DNA from: Acidimicrobiia bacterium
GTDB taxonomy: Bacteria > Actinomycetota > Acidimicrobiia > Acidimicrobiales > Bin134
Reading direction: 5' to 3'
Length of the DNA: 64,000 nt
Assembly (NCBI GenBank): GCA_009842675.1
Contig: VYEX01000003.1
Span: 78,958 to 142,957 of the forward strand
Positions 51,618-60,206 of this stretch are shown here, in pieces. The translations under genes were made by a program, and so were the position numbers. Position 1 is the first letter of the stretch. Every line of letters begins with the position of its first letter. The notes beneath the pieces are model-generated. The model searched no databases. It was given only the letters and a program-made list of their open reading frames with translations, and was not told the origin of the DNA.

Positions 51618-52598
51618 CTACCGCAAACAGCAGTCCACCGGGCAAGGTGCCGGCAGGGGGGCCAGCACCAAATCGGCGATCATCTTGACGAACGCCGGAT
51701 GGGTGCCGACAGTGGGCACACGGATCAATCGCAACCCCAGCATGTCGGCTCGCTGGCGGGCCTCGGTGTCTAGGTCGTAGATCACCTCCATGTGGTCGGC
51801 CACGAAGCCGATGGGCACTACGACCACTGCGTCGGCCCCGGCATCGGCCAGCCTGTCCAACTGGTCGCCGATGTCGGGCTCCAGCCACGGAATCTGGGGC
51901 GAGCCGCTGCGGCTCTGGTAGGCCAACGACCACTGGCTAGCTACGGCGCGCTCGGCCACCTGGTGGCATGCCTCGTTGAGCTGGGCCTCATAGGGGGCGG
52001 TGGCCGCCATGGACTCGGGAATGCTGTGAGCGGTGAACACTACCGGGGCTGTTGGTACGGCGCGCCGGGCGACCCCCAAGTTGTCGGCCATGGCCGACAA
52101 GAAGCCGTCCTGATCCCAAAACGGGGGCACCTTGTAAACCAACGGCGCGTCGGGGCCGACCTCTGCCCGGGCCCGCTCGATGTCCTCGGCGTACTGGCGG
52201 CAGCCCGAGTACGAGCCGAAGGCCGAGGTAGCGAACCCGACTGCTGAGGAAACCCCGTCGTCGCGCATCTGGGCCATGGTGTCGGCCAGCATCGGCGACC
52301 AGTTCCGGTTGCCCCAATACACCGGCAGATCCACTCCCCGAGCACCCAGCTCGGCCGCCAAGGCGGCCACCAAGTCCCGATTGCACTGGTTGATGGGGCT
52401 GACCCCGCCGAACAGGTGATAGTGCTCGGCGACGGCGGCCAGGCGCTCGTCTCCGATGCCCCGACCCCGGGTCACGTTGCGCAAGAACGGCATCACGTCG
52501 TCGGGGCCCTCCGGCCCGCCGAACGACACGATCAGGATCGCCTCAGGCTCTTGTCCCGCCGGGAGTAGGGCAGGGTCGGTTGAAGGGATAGTGGGCAT
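51618..52598 (-). CDS. hemH: Ferrochelatase (coproporphyrin ferrochelatase), [2Fe-2S] type
   Basis: 326 aa. The catalytic His191 lies in FTAHSIPES, with VSFGGPEGPDDVMPFL and GVSPINQ near the N-terminus. Cys133 (YSGCRQY) and three C-terminal cysteines (Cys319, Cys323, Cys324 in CPVDCC) match the cluster ligands of actinobacterial ferrochelatase (Cys158/332/339/341 in M. tuberculosis, from memory). The enzyme inserts Fe(II) into coproporphyrin III in the actinobacterial haem pathway. I chose ATG 52598; the longer frame overlaps the divergent secreted-protein gene. Confidence 0.9.
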   Translation of the reverse strand: MPTIPSTDPALLPAGQEPEAILIVSFGGPEGPDDVMPFLRNVTRGRGIGDERLAAVAEHYHLFGGVSPINQCNRDLVAALAAELGARGVDLPVYWGNRNWSPMLADTMAQMRDDGVSSAVGFATSAFGSYSGCRQYAEDIERARAEVGPDAPLVYKVPPFWDQDGFLSAMADNLGVARRAVPTAPVVFTAHSIPESMAATAPYEAQLNEACHQVAERAVASQWSLAYQSRSGSPQIPWLEPDIGDQLDRLADAGADAVVVVPIGFVADHMEVIYDLDTEARQRADMLGLRLIRVPTVGTHPAFVKMIADLVLAPLPAPCPVDCCLR

Positions 52599-52692
52599 AG
52601 TCGGTAGATTTGTAACAGCCGGTTGGGGTTTTGCTGCCCCGAACGGTGTTGCGGTAAACCCGTTGCGAGGGTAGCCGAACTGGGGAGAGAGT

Positions 52693-53595
52693 TTGCGGGC
52701 TGAAGAACGCAGTCGCTTGACGGTTCTTTTCGTTGCGGTGGTCGTCACCATGGCGGCCGCTGGCGGCGTCGCCTTCGGACAGGCCGACGGGGAAGGCGAG
52801 GCGGTCCAGCCGGTGGCCGTTGAGGCGGCCGCGCCGCCGTGGCGCGATCTGGAGCGGGCCCAACACGACCTGGAAGTGGCCATCATCGCCCGCGACAGCC
52901 TGCAAAGGGCGCTCGACCGCACGGTCGACGAACTGCACCACGAACTGGCCCGGTTGGATCAGCTCAACAGCACCGACACCGGTAAGAAGCTGCTGAATGA
53001 CGAGGCTGAGCGTCTCATCGTGCAGGAGTACATAGCGGGCGGCTATGTCGAAGACCTGGTCTTTGTCCTAGGTGTATCCGAGGCCACCGACGCGATTTGG
53101 CGAAATGCCCTGTTGTCGGAGGTGTCGGAGGTATTCGAGGAAGCCCTGGCAGCAAGGGAGAACGTGCCGGGAGAGCGCGAGCGAACCGAGGCCCGCATCA
53201 GGCGGCTCGACGACGCCCTTCCCTATCTGAACAGCCGCCTCAGAGAAACCACTCAGTCCATTGAGGCGGCCCAGTGGGTGGTGTACATCGCAGAGATCAA
53301 CGACATGGCCGAACGCGAGCGGGTGCAGAACGGGTTCATCGAGCCCACCGAGCAGCATTGGTACAACCTGCGATTCTGCGAGTCCACCAACAACTACACC
53401 GCCGAGAGCTCCAACGGCCTGTTCTACGGGGCCTACCAGTTCGAGCTCCGGACCTGGAGAACAGTGGGCGGCACCGGGAATCCGGCCCATGCCCGCCCCG
53501 AAGAACAGGACGCCCGCGCCCGCCTGCTCTACGCCCGAAGGGGAGACCAGCCCTGGCCCCGGGCCTACTGCGGTCGGTGGTTGCCTGCCAACTAG
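52693..53595 (+). CDS. Secreted Rpf-like muralytic protein with coiled coil
   Basis: 300 aa. A signal segment (LTVLFVAVVVTMAAAGGVAFG) is followed by a helical, coiled-coil-rich region (about 50-215). A C-terminal transglycosylase-like domain (about 222-297) has the catalytic Glu230 in RFCESTNNY, NGLFYGAYQFELRTW and a Cys229-Cys293 pair. Resuscitation-promoting factors cleave peptidoglycan with this domain. The coiled coil in front resembles that of cell-division hydrolases. Starts with TTG 52693 after GGGGAGAG. It is followed 12 nt later by a polytopic membrane protein. Confidence 0.82.
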   Translation: MRAEERSRLTVLFVAVVVTMAAAGGVAFGQADGEGEAVQPVAVEAAAPPWRDLERAQHDLEVAIIARDSLQRALDRTVDELHHELARLDQLNSTDTGKKLLNDEAERLIVQEYIAGGYVEDLVFVLGVSEATDAIWRNALLSEVSEVFEEALAARENVPGERERTEARIRRLDDALPYLNSRLRETTQSIEAAQWVVYIAEINDMAERERVQNGFIEPTEQHWYNLRFCESTNNYTAESSNGLFYGAYQFELRTWRTVGGTGNPAHARPEEQDARARLLYARRGDQPWPRAYCGRWLPAN

Positions 53596-53607
53596 GTTCG
53601 CGAGCCA

Positions 53608-55530
53608 ATGAAGCTGTGGGTGGCCCTGCTGCTGGCCGACTGCGTGTTCGTGGGCATCGGGTTCACCTATCTCACCGGGCTGAAGCTCCGCATCGAGGAG
53701 CGGGTGGCCTACGGCGCGGTGGTCGGGTTCATGGCCGTAACCCTGGTGGGCTACGCCGCGGGCTGGGCCGCCGGGGGATTGAGCGGGCGGGTGGTAACCG
53801 GGGCGGCATTGGTGGCTACTGCCATCTCGGCTGCCGGCTGGCGGACGGGCCTCGGCCAGATCGGTGCCGAGTGCCGGGACTTTCGGCGCCGCCTCATGCG
53901 GCCCATCTCCCGCCCCGACAACCCGGCACCCCTGCTGATTCTCACCGCCCCGGCGTGGGCGCTCACCGTGTGGATCTTGAACAGGGCCTATCTGCCCGAC
54001 GGGTCGGGCGGCGTGCTGGCCGGACACCTGTCGTCGTGGACCGACTGGCAGGCCCACCTAACCTATGCCTCCTCGTTCGCCCATGGGGAGAACTTCCCCC
54101 CCGAGCTGCCCACCGCCTTCGGCGTCGACCGGCTGCCGTATCACTTCGGCATCGACTTCTTCGCCGCCATGCTCGATCGGGCCGGCCTGAGCGCCCTCGG
54201 CGGGCTGGAGGTGTCATCGGGCTATCTGGCGTTTGCCTTCGTGCCCGTTCTGTATCTGGCCGCGGTGAGGCTGTTCTCCAGCCGGGCCGTAGGAGTGGTC
54301 TCAGTGCTGGTGTTCACCCTGTTCGGCGGGCTGGGATGGCTCCGCTTTTTCCACGACCGGGCCGAGGGCGGCTGGAGCATCATCTGGGACCTGCCCACCG
54401 ACTACACCCGCCACCACGCCGGCAACATCTTGATGGAGAACGCGGTCACCGGAAACCTCTTCCCCCAGCGACCGACCCTGGCCGGGTTCTCCCTTCTGCT
54501 GATCGCCGTGGTGCTCATGCGCGAGGCCCACAAGTCGGGATCACGCCGGCTCTTCGCCGCTGCGGGGGTGATCGTCGGGCTGATGCCCATATTCCACGTG
54601 TACTCCTTCGGGGTGGCGCTGGGTTTGGGCCTGATCTGGGCGGTGCTCGACCGCCGATGGCAATGGCTGCTGTTCGCTCTGCCCGCGCTTGCGTTCGCGT
54701 TGCCTGCCGCGTTGTGGATCGAGCCGCTCAATACCGAGATCGTCTGGGAGACCTGGGTTAATGGCCCCTGGATGCAACCCCCCGGCTATTCGCCCGAACA
54801 AGACGGCCTGCTCACGTTCTGGTGGCGCAACGCCGGGGTGTTCCTGCTGCTGATGCTGGCGGCCCAGCTCTGGAGGGGCACCCTGCCCCCGGTGCTGTTG
54901 TGGGGGTCGATCCCGGTGTGGCTTTGGTTCATCGTGCCCAACTTTGTGCGAGTGGCCCCGTCGCATCCCTGGAACAACACTCACTGGTTCGTTCCGGTGA
55001 TTCTCCTGGGGTCGCTGTTGGTGGCCGCCGTGCTGGTAAGGCTGGCCTCGATCGGATGGCTTGGTGTGGTGGCGGCGGCCGCGCTGTTCTTCACCCTCAC
55101 CTTCGCGGGAGCGCTGGACATCTGGAAGGCGGCCGACCCGGAGGTCAACGTGTGGCCCCACCCGATCGCCTCGGGCGACGGGGTGGCCGCTGGGGAATGG
55201 GCCCGGGATAACACGCCGCCCGACAGCGTGTTTCTGATCGGTTTCGAGCACACCCACCCGGTGCCGGCGCTCAGCGGGCGCCAGACGGTGGTGGGGTTCG
55301 CCGGGTGGATCAACGACCTCGGGGTCACCGACTGGCACAGTCGCCAGCAGCAGGCCCGCACCATGCTGGGCGGCCTAGAGGGCACCGAGGATCTGTTGGA
55401 CGCCTACGGGGTGGACTATGTGGTGGTCGGGCCGATAGAGCGCCGGGCGGGGGTAAATGAGCAGTTCTGGGCGGCCCGGGGAACTCCGGCGTTTGCCCAG
55501 GGCGAGTACACCGTCTACGAAGTGAACTGA
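53608..55530 (+). CDS. Large polytopic membrane protein (GT-C-like)
   Basis: 640 aa. About 11-13 hydrophobic segments are visible. SSWTDWQAHLTYASSFAHG with acidic residues in the first long extracytoplasmic loop, and FGVDRLPYHFGIDFFAAML, resemble GT-C glycosyltransferases that use polyprenyl-phosphate sugars. A soluble C-terminal part follows. No strict family signature is recognised. It starts at ATG 53608. Two such genes in a row, after an Rpf-like gene, suggest cell-envelope work. Confidence 0.7.
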   Translation: MKLWVALLLADCVFVGIGFTYLTGLKLRIEERVAYGAVVGFMAVTLVGYAAGWAAGGLSGRVVTGAALVATAISAAGWRTGLGQIGAECRDFRRRLMRPISRPDNPAPLLILTAPAWALTVWILNRAYLPDGSGGVLAGHLSSWTDWQAHLTYASSFAHGENFPPELPTAFGVDRLPYHFGIDFFAAMLDRAGLSALGGLEVSSGYLAFAFVPVLYLAAVRLFSSRAVGVVSVLVFTLFGGLGWLRFFHDRAEGGWSIIWDLPTDYTRHHAGNILMENAVTGNLFPQRPTLAGFSLLLIAVVLMREAHKSGSRRLFAAAGVIVGLMPIFHVYSFGVALGLGLIWAVLDRRWQWLLFALPALAFALPAALWIEPLNTEIVWETWVNGPWMQPPGYSPEQDGLLTFWWRNAGVFLLLMLAAQLWRGTLPPVLLWGSIPVWLWFIVPNFVRVAPSHPWNNTHWFVPVILLGSLLVAAVLVRLASIGWLGVVAAAALFFTLTFAGALDIWKAADPEVNVWPHPIASGDGVAAGEWARDNTPPDSVFLIGFEHTHPVPALSGRQTVVGFAGWINDLGVTDWHSRQQQARTMLGGLEGTEDLLDAYGVDYVVVGPIERRAGVNEQFWAARGTPAFAQGEYTVYEVN

Positions 55531-55533
55531 GCC

Positions 55534-57429
55534 ATGCGAGCCACGACCCGAGAGCGAGACGTTCCCCTGGAGGGCTGGAGCCCGGTGGAGTTCTGGCGCC
55601 GGCGTCCGGAGACCGCGCTGGCTATCGCCGTGGGGGCGATGGCGGTGGCCGGGCTGGTGCTGCGATTGGTGGAGCTGGCCGAGCGGCCCTTCCACCACGA
55701 CGAGAGCATCGACGCCTGGTACTCGTGGCGGTTCCTGGAAGACACCTACGAGGGCTACGACCCGGTGTACCACGGGCCGCTGCGCTTCTACCTGACGGCG
55801 GCGGTCTTCTGGGTGTTCGGGGAGTCCCACACCACTGCCCGCATGGTGGCGGTGTTGGCCGGGGTCGGGATGATCGTGCTGCCGTGGTTCCTGCGCCGGT
55901 CATTGGGCCCGGTGGTCACCCTATGCGCCTCAGCGGTGCTGGCGTTCAGCCCGATCGCCCTGTACATGACCCGGCTAGGCCGGGAAGACGCGCTGACCGC
56001 GTTCATCACCCTGGCCATGATGGTGGTGGTGGTGCGCTTCCTGGACCGCCCCCGGCTGCTTTTGCCCGCGCTGTTCGCGTTCTTGTTGGCCGCCGGCTTC
56101 GCGGTCAAAGAGACCACGTTCATCGTCGTGTTCATATTCGGGGGCTTTCTGTTGGCCCTGATGGGAGAGCAGGCGGTCCGCCAGGCCTACCCGGCCGATT
56201 CTGAAGTCGATCACGGGGCCGAGCCCAGGGGCGCTGAGCCTGGCGAGGCCGAGTCCGGCGGGTTCGCCGGATGGTCTTGGATGCTTCCCGCCGGGCTGAT
56301 TCCCATGGGCATCGCCTTCGGGGTCAGCGCCTACTACGACGCCGAGGTGTTCGTGACCCTGGGCGTCTACGGGGTGCTCATGGCGATGGTCGTGCTCATG
56401 CTGGCCAGCCCCCGCGAGATTTGGGATTTGCCGGTGGTGCGGGCCGCCCGCCGCGTACAGGGTTGGGGATGGGTGTTGGCCGCCGCGGTGTTCCTGCTGT
56501 TCTTCGCCCTGTGGTTCACGGTGTTCTTCACCAACTCAGAGGGTTTTGTGGACGGCTTCACCGAGGGGATCACCTACTGGCGAGGCGAACAGGACACCAA
56601 CCGGGGAAGCGAGCCCTGGCACTACTACCTCTACACCATCCCGCTCTATGAGTATCTGGTGTGCATCCTGGCGGTGATTGGCACGGTCCACGTGTTCCGC
56701 AATCCCACCTTCGTCGGCAAGTTCATGGTGTGGACTGCGGTGGCCAGTTGGTTCTCGTACTCCTGGGCCAGCGAGCGTTTCCCGTGGTTGGCGCTGCACA
56801 TCCTGGTGCCGATGGCCTTTCTGGCCGGCTACGGCATCCAGGTGCTGTGGCGGGCTCGGAAGAAGCTGTGGATGCTGCCGGTGTGGTTGGTGCTGGCCGG
56901 GCTGGTGGCCTCAACGCTGTTTTTTGCATGGAGAACCAACTATGTGAACCAGCGCGACCCCCGGGAACTGTTGACCCAGGTCCACACCACCGACGACTAC
57001 CTCGACACCGTCGAGCGCATCGAGGCGCTCAACGAGTACTCCAGGTCCATCGGTGAAGGCCCGGTGACGGTGGCGATTGACAACGCCATCTCGGTTCCAA
57101 ACCTGTGGTATTTCCGAGGCTACGAGGGACTCCGTTGGACCGACAGCGCCTCGGCGCAGAACGTGTCTGCCGACTTCGTGCTCGCCCTTGCCGGGAGCAA
57201 CATCGCCGGGATTGCCCCTGACCTGGCCGACCACCAGACCACCCGCATGGCGCTGCGGGACTGGTGGGCACCCCAGTTCGAGTCGTACCACGACGGATGG
57301 TTCTCAGGCTGGGGCAATTGGCTGGTGGATCGGGAGGTGTGGAACGAGGTCACGCTGGGCAGCACTGACTTCGACTTGTCGGTGAGCCCCCGGGCCCTCG
57401 ACCTCGAGGCCCGGATGGACGCAGGATAA
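55534..57429 (+). CDS. GT-C-type membrane glycosyltransferase, TIGR03663/Agl23-like
   Basis: 631 aa. The first large loop reads RPFHHDESIDAWYSWRF, then DPVYHGPLRFYLTAAVFWVFG, the signature of proteins named flippase activity-associated Agl23 and of ArnT-like dolichyl-phosphate mannosyltransferases: Asp-Glu in the loop is the catalytic acidic pair. About ten to twelve TM segments follow, then a C-terminal soluble part. It adds a sugar from a lipid carrier to an envelope acceptor; donor and acceptor are unknown. ATG 55534, 3 nt after the previous stop, so both are probably in one transcript. Confidence 0.82.
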   Translation: MRATTRERDVPLEGWSPVEFWRRRPETALAIAVGAMAVAGLVLRLVELAERPFHHDESIDAWYSWRFLEDTYEGYDPVYHGPLRFYLTAAVFWVFGESHTTARMVAVLAGVGMIVLPWFLRRSLGPVVTLCASAVLAFSPIALYMTRLGREDALTAFITLAMMVVVVRFLDRPRLLLPALFAFLLAAGFAVKETTFIVVFIFGGFLLALMGEQAVRQAYPADSEVDHGAEPRGAEPGEAESGGFAGWSWMLPAGLIPMGIAFGVSAYYDAEVFVTLGVYGVLMAMVVLMLASPREIWDLPVVRAARRVQGWGWVLAAAVFLLFFALWFTVFFTNSEGFVDGFTEGITYWRGEQDTNRGSEPWHYYLYTIPLYEYLVCILAVIGTVHVFRNPTFVGKFMVWTAVASWFSYSWASERFPWLALHILVPMAFLAGYGIQVLWRARKKLWMLPVWLVLAGLVASTLFFAWRTNYVNQRDPRELLTQVHTTDDYLDTVERIEALNEYSRSIGEGPVTVAIDNAISVPNLWYFRGYEGLRWTDSASAQNVSADFVLALAGSNIAGIAPDLADHQTTRMALRDWWAPQFESYHDGWFSGWGNWLVDREVWNEVTLGSTDFDLSVSPRALDLEARMDAG

Positions 57430-57579
57430 GATTCCTACCGGGTTGACTCCAGATAGCACTGAATCCGCGACCTGTATCAGCTCCCGCCAACCGGCCTTCG
57501 GTAGTCCGATCCAATTGTCGCACCCCCTTGCTAACTTCTCGAAGGTCAACGTCTGACGGTAAACGAAGGAGAGGGCTTT
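57430..57579. other. Leader region of the CRISPR-Cas operon
   Basis: 150 nt without a gene. It ends with AAGGAGAGG (57566-57574) 5 nt before cas7. TTGACT (57443-57448) is -35-like, but no well-spaced -10 follows. No CRISPR repeat is visible in it. Confidence 0.3.
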
Positions 57580-58791
57580 ATGACCCCGCTGACGATGGGC
57601 ATGTTGCGCGCGGCATGCGACGAAGATGCCAGCGATGGCGCGATTGTGCTGGATGCGGTATTGGAACCGGTTGGAGGCCACGGCACTCCGGTCAATCCAG
57701 CCATCTACGCTGGCGGCCGATACCAGCACGACAAGAGGTGGGAGAGTTCGGACGCTTCTGAGCCAACTCCCGTAATCGTCATCGACAACGTGCCCTCGCA
57801 GGCCAATCGGCTTGAAGCAGCGCTAGAGGCAACGGCTGAAGCAGTCGGTGTTCCCCGCCTGGTTTTGGATCTTGCAGGAGATGAGTTCGCCCATCTTCCG
57901 TCGCACTTGCCGCGCAGCTTGTCGAGCTTGCGCTGGCCGCACCGGAATGGTGATGCCTACTTGCGGGATGCTCTCCTCGACGGCAAAACGTTTGCCAAAT
58001 CTTCGATTGGCCGCTCGATTATCGATGCCACCGCGGATTCAGCTGGGGCACTGGTTGCCTGGTTCCCCCAAGCGCTTCTGTATGGTTTTTGGCAGTCACA
58101 CCTGGGAAGTGATCGGTCTCAGGCAAAACATGCTCGGGCGTGGGTATCGGAGATCGTCGGCTGGGATCCCGCAACGGGTGGCGAACCCGGAGAGCTGACC
58201 CGGACTCTGGGTGTCAAGGGAGATCCGTACAACATCGAGGACACGAATCGGGTCGACTTTGATGATGCCGATTTGCTCGGCAGCGGCTGGAAGCTCGTCG
58301 AAGGCGAGAAATCTGGTTCGAAGGATGGGAAAAAGACCGGTGCCATCTCGAACATCGGGCATGGACAAGTTCCAGCTGATTCTGGGTTGGCGCCAGTTTC
58401 GTTCCGGCGGATCACCCAGAGAGCTACTTTGTCTTTTCCCCAGCTTCGCCGGGTCCGACTCGGCGACGGCTATTCGGATGAGCAAGATGCTGCTGCTCGA
58501 ATTCTGATAGCTGCTCTTGGCCTCCACGCACACCAGTCAGCGTTTGGGCGGGCGTTTGCGCTCCGTTCGGGTACTGATCTGGTCGTCAAGGACAGTGAAT
58601 CGCGGCTGGACTCGACTGAGGTCACTATCAACGAGTCAGCGAGCCTGGTGGAAGAGGCACTCGAATCGGCCCAAGCCTCAGGTGTCCCCACGGAGGGGTG
58701 GGGAGCAGAAGCCATCCATCTGACCCCGAACAGCGGCTTGACCAAGGCGATTCGCGCAACCTGGCCCGACCTCGATCGTGCGGAGGAGTAG
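57580..58791 (+). CDS. cas7: Type I-G Cas7 (Csb1/GSU0053 family)
   Basis: 403 aa. The N-terminal LEPVGG and YAGGRYQ segments, VIVIDNVPSQANRLEAALEA, LYGFWQSHLGS and the GAISNIGHGQVPADSG glycine-containing loop match the Csb1 family that forms the crRNA-binding backbone of type I-G (formerly I-U) Cascade. It is the first gene of the operon, with a strong AAGGAG ribosome site. csb2 follows 2 nt later. The repeat and array are not inside the window. Confidence 0.88.
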   Translation: MTPLTMGMLRAACDEDASDGAIVLDAVLEPVGGHGTPVNPAIYAGGRYQHDKRWESSDASEPTPVIVIDNVPSQANRLEAALEATAEAVGVPRLVLDLAGDEFAHLPSHLPRSLSSLRWPHRNGDAYLRDALLDGKTFAKSSIGRSIIDATADSAGALVAWFPQALLYGFWQSHLGSDRSQAKHARAWVSEIVGWDPATGGEPGELTRTLGVKGDPYNIEDTNRVDFDDADLLGSGWKLVEGEKSGSKDGKKTGAISNIGHGQVPADSGLAPVSFRRITQRATLSFPQLRRVRLGDGYSDEQDAAARILIAALGLHAHQSAFGRAFALRSGTDLVVKDSESRLDSTEVTINESASLVEEALESAQASGVPTEGWGAEAIHLTPNSGLTKAIRATWPDLDRAEE

Positions 58792-58793
58792 GA

Positions 58794-60206
58794 GTGCTCG
58801 TCTTCGACCTTGAGTTCTTGCACGGAACGTACCGAGCTGACCCCGACGGTTCTGCTCAAACCGGCAGACAGACGAATGGGGGCTGGCCTCCTGCACCTTC
58901 TCGGCTCCTTGCAGCGCTGATTGCCGCTGACGGCACCGGAGGCCAAAGCAGCCGTACAACTGGCGCTGAGCTGGAGAAATTGGCGGCAGCAGATCCACCA
59001 GTGATCCATGCCGATCCCGACCCGCACCACCAGTCACTCGAAGAGCGGTATGTCGCTAGACAAGACCGAGCCAGGAACCAGCAGCAGGAGTACGTGGCGC
59101 GGACGGGGGTGTTGGTGCGACCAGGGGTCAGGGTGGCTCCCCGCAATCCGCATGTCCGATTCGTGTACGACGTTGAGGTTAGCGACCACGATTTGGCTGC
59201 TCTCGGTTATCGGGCTGCCCGCGTTGGGTATCTGGGTTGTGCCGACTCGCCGGTCAATGTCACCGTTGCACGTCTTGCTGACCAGTCGGTGGGTGGCAGA
59301 GAAGACATGCTGTGGGTCCCAGACCCAGATGGCCAGGAAATCGTCAACGTGCATGCAGATGGTGACGTTGCCAGATGGGCAGCCGCCTTTGAAGCCTGGT
59401 CAAGGCATGGGGCAACGAGAGGCCAGACCCGGCGGCATCAGCCCCGAGTTCATTATCGGCATCCCCTTGATCCACCCGCGGATACTCAGCTAGGCCGGGT
59501 TCCGGTTTGGCTTCGATTTCAAAGGCCAGTTCCAGGCCGGCGAGCAGCAGTTGTAGCCCACGGCCTCAAGCAGGCAACACTCGCTCGGTATCAACAAGAC
59601 CACGGTGATCCACCTAGTTGGCTGCACGGTCATGTCAACGACGGCGAGTCCGATTATCAGCTTGCCCGGTTTCTCGCACTGCCGAATGTAGGACACCCCC
59701 ATTCCGATGGAAGGATCCACGGTGCGGCGGTTTGGGTGCCGAGAGAGGTCCATGAGATTGACGTGCGCAACCTGGCCAGCACACTGGCTTCCATTCAGTC
59801 ATTGTCGTTGGCAGATGGCAGCAGGTTGACAGTAGACCGTTCCCGAAGAAGTTGGACCACAAGCCCGCGACGATGGCAAGGCACCGCCCGCCGCTGGGTG
59901 ACTGCACTCCCCGCAGTCAGTGATCGACATCAGCGGATTGACTCAACAGCGGTGATCCGCTGGTGCGAGCAAGCAGGACTTCCTGAGCCTGTTCAATTTC
60001 GGATCAGCCGGAAACCCTTCCTGCCTGGAGGCGTAGACCTGCATCCCACCGAGACTCGTCGGCCCGGGCATACTCAGACCCGCCCGTATGCCCATGTGGG
60101 TCTCATCTTTGAGGAACCGGTTGCAGGTCCCGTCGTAATCGGTGCTGCCCGCAGCTACGGGCTTGGTCTTTGCGCCCCCTGTAACCCCAGAGAGGACCAG
60201 GCGTGA
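58794..60206 (+). CDS. csb2: Type I-G Csb2 (GSU0054, Cas5-Cas6 fusion)
   Basis: 470 aa. I chose GTG 58794, 2 nt after the cas7 stop and behind GGAGG; the longer frame overlaps cas7. The N-terminus LVFDLEFLHGTYRA and QTNGGWPPAPSRLLAALIAA, and the C-terminus PYAHVGLIFEEPVAGPVVIG with ARSYGLGL, match Csb2, whose N-terminal part is Cas5-like and whose C-terminal part is a Cas6-like RNA-binding fold with a Gly-rich loop. It should process crRNA and cap the complex. Stop overlaps cas3 by GTGA. Confidence 0.88.
   Translation: MLVFDLEFLHGTYRADPDGSAQTGRQTNGGWPPAPSRLLAALIAADGTGGQSSRTTGAELEKLAAADPPVIHADPDPHHQSLEERYVARQDRARNQQQEYVARTGVLVRPGVRVAPRNPHVRFVYDVEVSDHDLAALGYRAARVGYLGCADSPVNVTVARLADQSVGGREDMLWVPDPDGQEIVNVHADGDVARWAAAFEAWSRHGATRGQTRRHQPRVHYRHPLDPPADTQLGRVPVWLRFQRPVPGRRAAVVAHGLKQATLARYQQDHGDPPSWLHGHVNDGESDYQLARFLALPNVGHPHSDGRIHGAAVWVPREVHEIDVRNLASTLASIQSLSLADGSRLTVDRSRRSWTTSPRRWQGTARRWVTALPAVSDRHQRIDSTAVIRWCEQAGLPEPVQFRISRKPFLPGGVDLHPTETRRPGHTQTRPYAHVGLIFEEPVAGPVVIGAARSYGLGLCAPCNPREDQA

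Noticed and set aside
53274..54761. Long open frame of 495 codons overlapping the Rpf-like and first GT-C-type genes
   Set aside because: Arg/Pro/Gly-rich translation typical of a shifted frame in GC-rich DNA; the overlapping frames have clear domains and membrane segments.
57430..57579. CRISPR repeat or leader-array at the start of the cas operon
   Set aside because: No repeated 25-37 nt unit is present in these 150 nt.
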